From positions 558,001-622,000 of the forward strand of contig NZ_CBDBDD010000009.1 of assembly GCF_965203655.1 (NCBI RefSeq): DNA of 64,000 bases, written 5' to 3'. The DNA comes from Poriferisodalis sp965203655. GTDB lineage: Bacteria; Actinomycetota; Acidimicrobiia; Acidimicrobiales; Poriferisodalaceae. Positions 63,084-64,000 of this stretch are shown here, piece after piece (within the stretch, counting starts at the first letter, position 1; each line of letters starts with the position of its first letter). The notes under the pieces were generated by a model, which saw only the letters and a list, made by a program, of their open reading frames with translations, was not told the DNA's origin and ran no database searches. A program made the position numbers and the translations under genes.

Positions 63084-63980
63084 CTAGTTCTGCAACGGCA
63101 GGACGGCGCTGGCGACGCCTTCGAGCTCCGCGAACCAGTCGTCAGGCTCGCCCACCAGCACGGGCACGAACTTCGACGCGCCCACCTCGATGAAGCGCTG
63201 GATCTGGTCGCGCAAGCCGTCCCAGCCGGTCGGGATGATGTCGCCCGGGTCGGCATCAGGCGCCCGCCGCTCGAGGATGGCCTTGTAGCCAGGGCTGATC
63301 TCGCCGTGCGTGTAGGGGATGAGCACGCCGAAGTGCTCGGGATCCATCCAGCGTTCGTGCTCGTCGGCGGCCTCGTTCACGATCTTCCAGCCCGCCGCAG
63401 CGATGTCGGGCGTGCAGAACGACGGCAGCCATCCGTCGCCGAAGCGTCCGCAGCGGCGCAGCTCCACCTCGGCTGCCCCGCCCAGCCAGATGTCCATCGG
63501 CTTCTGCGCCGGCTTCGGCAGCAGCGACACTTCGTCGTAGTGGTACCAGTCGCCATGATGGGTGACGGGCTCGTCTTCCCAGAAGCGCTTCAGCAGCGGC
63601 AGGGCCTCGTTGAACATCTTGGCCCGCTGGCGGCGCTCGACACCGAAGGCTGCCTGCTCGTGCACATCGGCCACGCCCAGACCGAACGCGGGCAGCAGCC
63701 GGCCGTCGGACAGCCGATCGAGGCTGGCCAGCTCCTTGGCCAGCACCGCGAGGTTGCGCCCGGGCAGCACCAGCACCGACATGCCGAACTTCATGCGCTT
63801 GGTGCGGCCCGCTGCGTACGCGAGTCCCACGATCGGATCCGGGCATTCGCCGCCGAGCCGTTCGCTCAGCCACAGCGAGTCGAAGCCGTTGTCTTCCAGC
63901 GCATCCACGAACGGGTCGAAGGTGGCGTGGTCGTTGGTGAAGCTGCGCGTGCCCAGCCCGAAGCCGATCCGGATCTTCAT
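63084..63980 (-). CDS. LLM-class F420-dependent oxidoreductase (3)
   Basis: A 298-aa luciferase-like protein from the ATG at 63980. It has KIRIGFGLGTRSFTNDHATFDPFVDALEDNGFDSLWLSERLGGE, MKFGMSVLVLPGRNLAVLAKELASLDRLSDGRLLPAFGLG, and PKPAQKPMDIWLGGAAEVELRRCGRFGDGWLPSF, the standard barrel strands for F420/flavin binding. The substrate is unknown. Together with the enzymes at 22031, 26781 and 48285 it makes four members of this superfamily in 64 kb. Convergent with the 6PGDH-like gene; nothing notable lies in the 78 bases between. Confidence 0.9.
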   Translation of the reverse strand: MKIRIGFGLGTRSFTNDHATFDPFVDALEDNGFDSLWLSERLGGECPDPIVGLAYAAGRTKRMKFGMSVLVLPGRNLAVLAKELASLDRLSDGRLLPAFGLGVADVHEQAAFGVERRQRAKMFNEALPLLKRFWEDEPVTHHGDWYHYDEVSLLPKPAQKPMDIWLGGAAEVELRRCGRFGDGWLPSFCTPDIAAAGWKIVNEAADEHERWMDPEHFGVLIPYTHGEISPGYKAILERRAPDADPGDIIPTGWDGLRDQIQRFIEVGASKFVPVLVGEPDDWFAELEGVASAVLPLQN

Positions 63981-64000
63981 GGCCCACACGCTAGGGCACT

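Overview
The window looks like chromosomal DNA from a high-G+C actinobacterium. Several features support this: many GTG starts, stop/start overlaps of the ATGA/GTGA type, four luciferase-like (LLM) flavin/F420-type oxidoreductases, an inositol-1-phosphate synthase, a cytochrome P450 and a PPK2. The mix of homogentisate, aldoxime and indolepyruvate metabolism, phytanoyl-CoA-dioxygenase-like and GrdB-like genes would fit an uncultured Acidimicrobiia-type heterotroph. That placement is inference; no rRNA or tRNA is present to test it.

Region 1 (1-7.1 kb) is visibly lower in G+C than the rest and uses different codons, so it is probably an acquired defence island. It holds the end of a PIN-domain gene, a 380-bp gap with possible gene remnants, and a tight operon. 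The operon encodes a MORC/MutL-like GHKL ATPase with an internal zinc-ribbon motif, an Mrr-nuclease/SF2-helicase fusion and an m5C DNA methyltransferase. A convergent HhH-GPD glycosylase overlaps the methyltransferase end; its active-site signature (Tyr/Asp plus four Cys) is that of T:G mismatch glycosylases, which would repair deaminated 5-methylcytosine.

Region 2 (7.1-28.2 kb) is ordinary high-G+C chromosome. It contains PanE-like reductase, P450, Ino1, and two small secreted His-rich proteins that share an upstream motif at identical spacing and near-identical terminator hairpins. Then come a methyltransferase, a Rieske-TPP enzyme fusion, an overlapping four-gene operon (histidine phosphatase, GcvT-like, ornithine-cyclodeaminase-like, DMT exporter), PPK2, a SulP transporter, SDRs, LLM oxidoreductases, an MFS transporter and homogentisate dioxygenase.

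Region 3 (28.2-46 kb): an O-antigen-type ABC exporter pair is divergent from a 1039-aa protein with two GT2 domains. Next are a phytanoyl-CoA-dioxygenase-like enzyme, an SDR and a GrdB/PrdB-like gene whose in-frame TGA sits in a U-x-x-C-T motif with a SECIS-like hairpin just downstream. This is a probable selenoprotein that standard gene calling would split in two. An MFS transporter, fused indolepyruvate:ferredoxin oxidoreductase, a heme aldoxime dehydratase with its catalytic residues intact, the transsulfuration pair CBS/CGS and an ammonium transporter follow.

Region 4 (46-64 kb): a histidine phosphatase, M18 aminopeptidase, LLM oxidoreductase, lipoprotein, second SulP-STAS transporter, AlkD-like repair protein, rhomboid protease and DMT exporter. 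A complete branched-chain-amino-acid-type ABC transporter (livH, livM, livG, livF) follows with two paralogous binding proteins, then a 6PGDH-like dehydrogenase and a last LLM oxidoreductase. No CRISPR array, rRNA, tRNA, prophage or insertion sequence was recognised.
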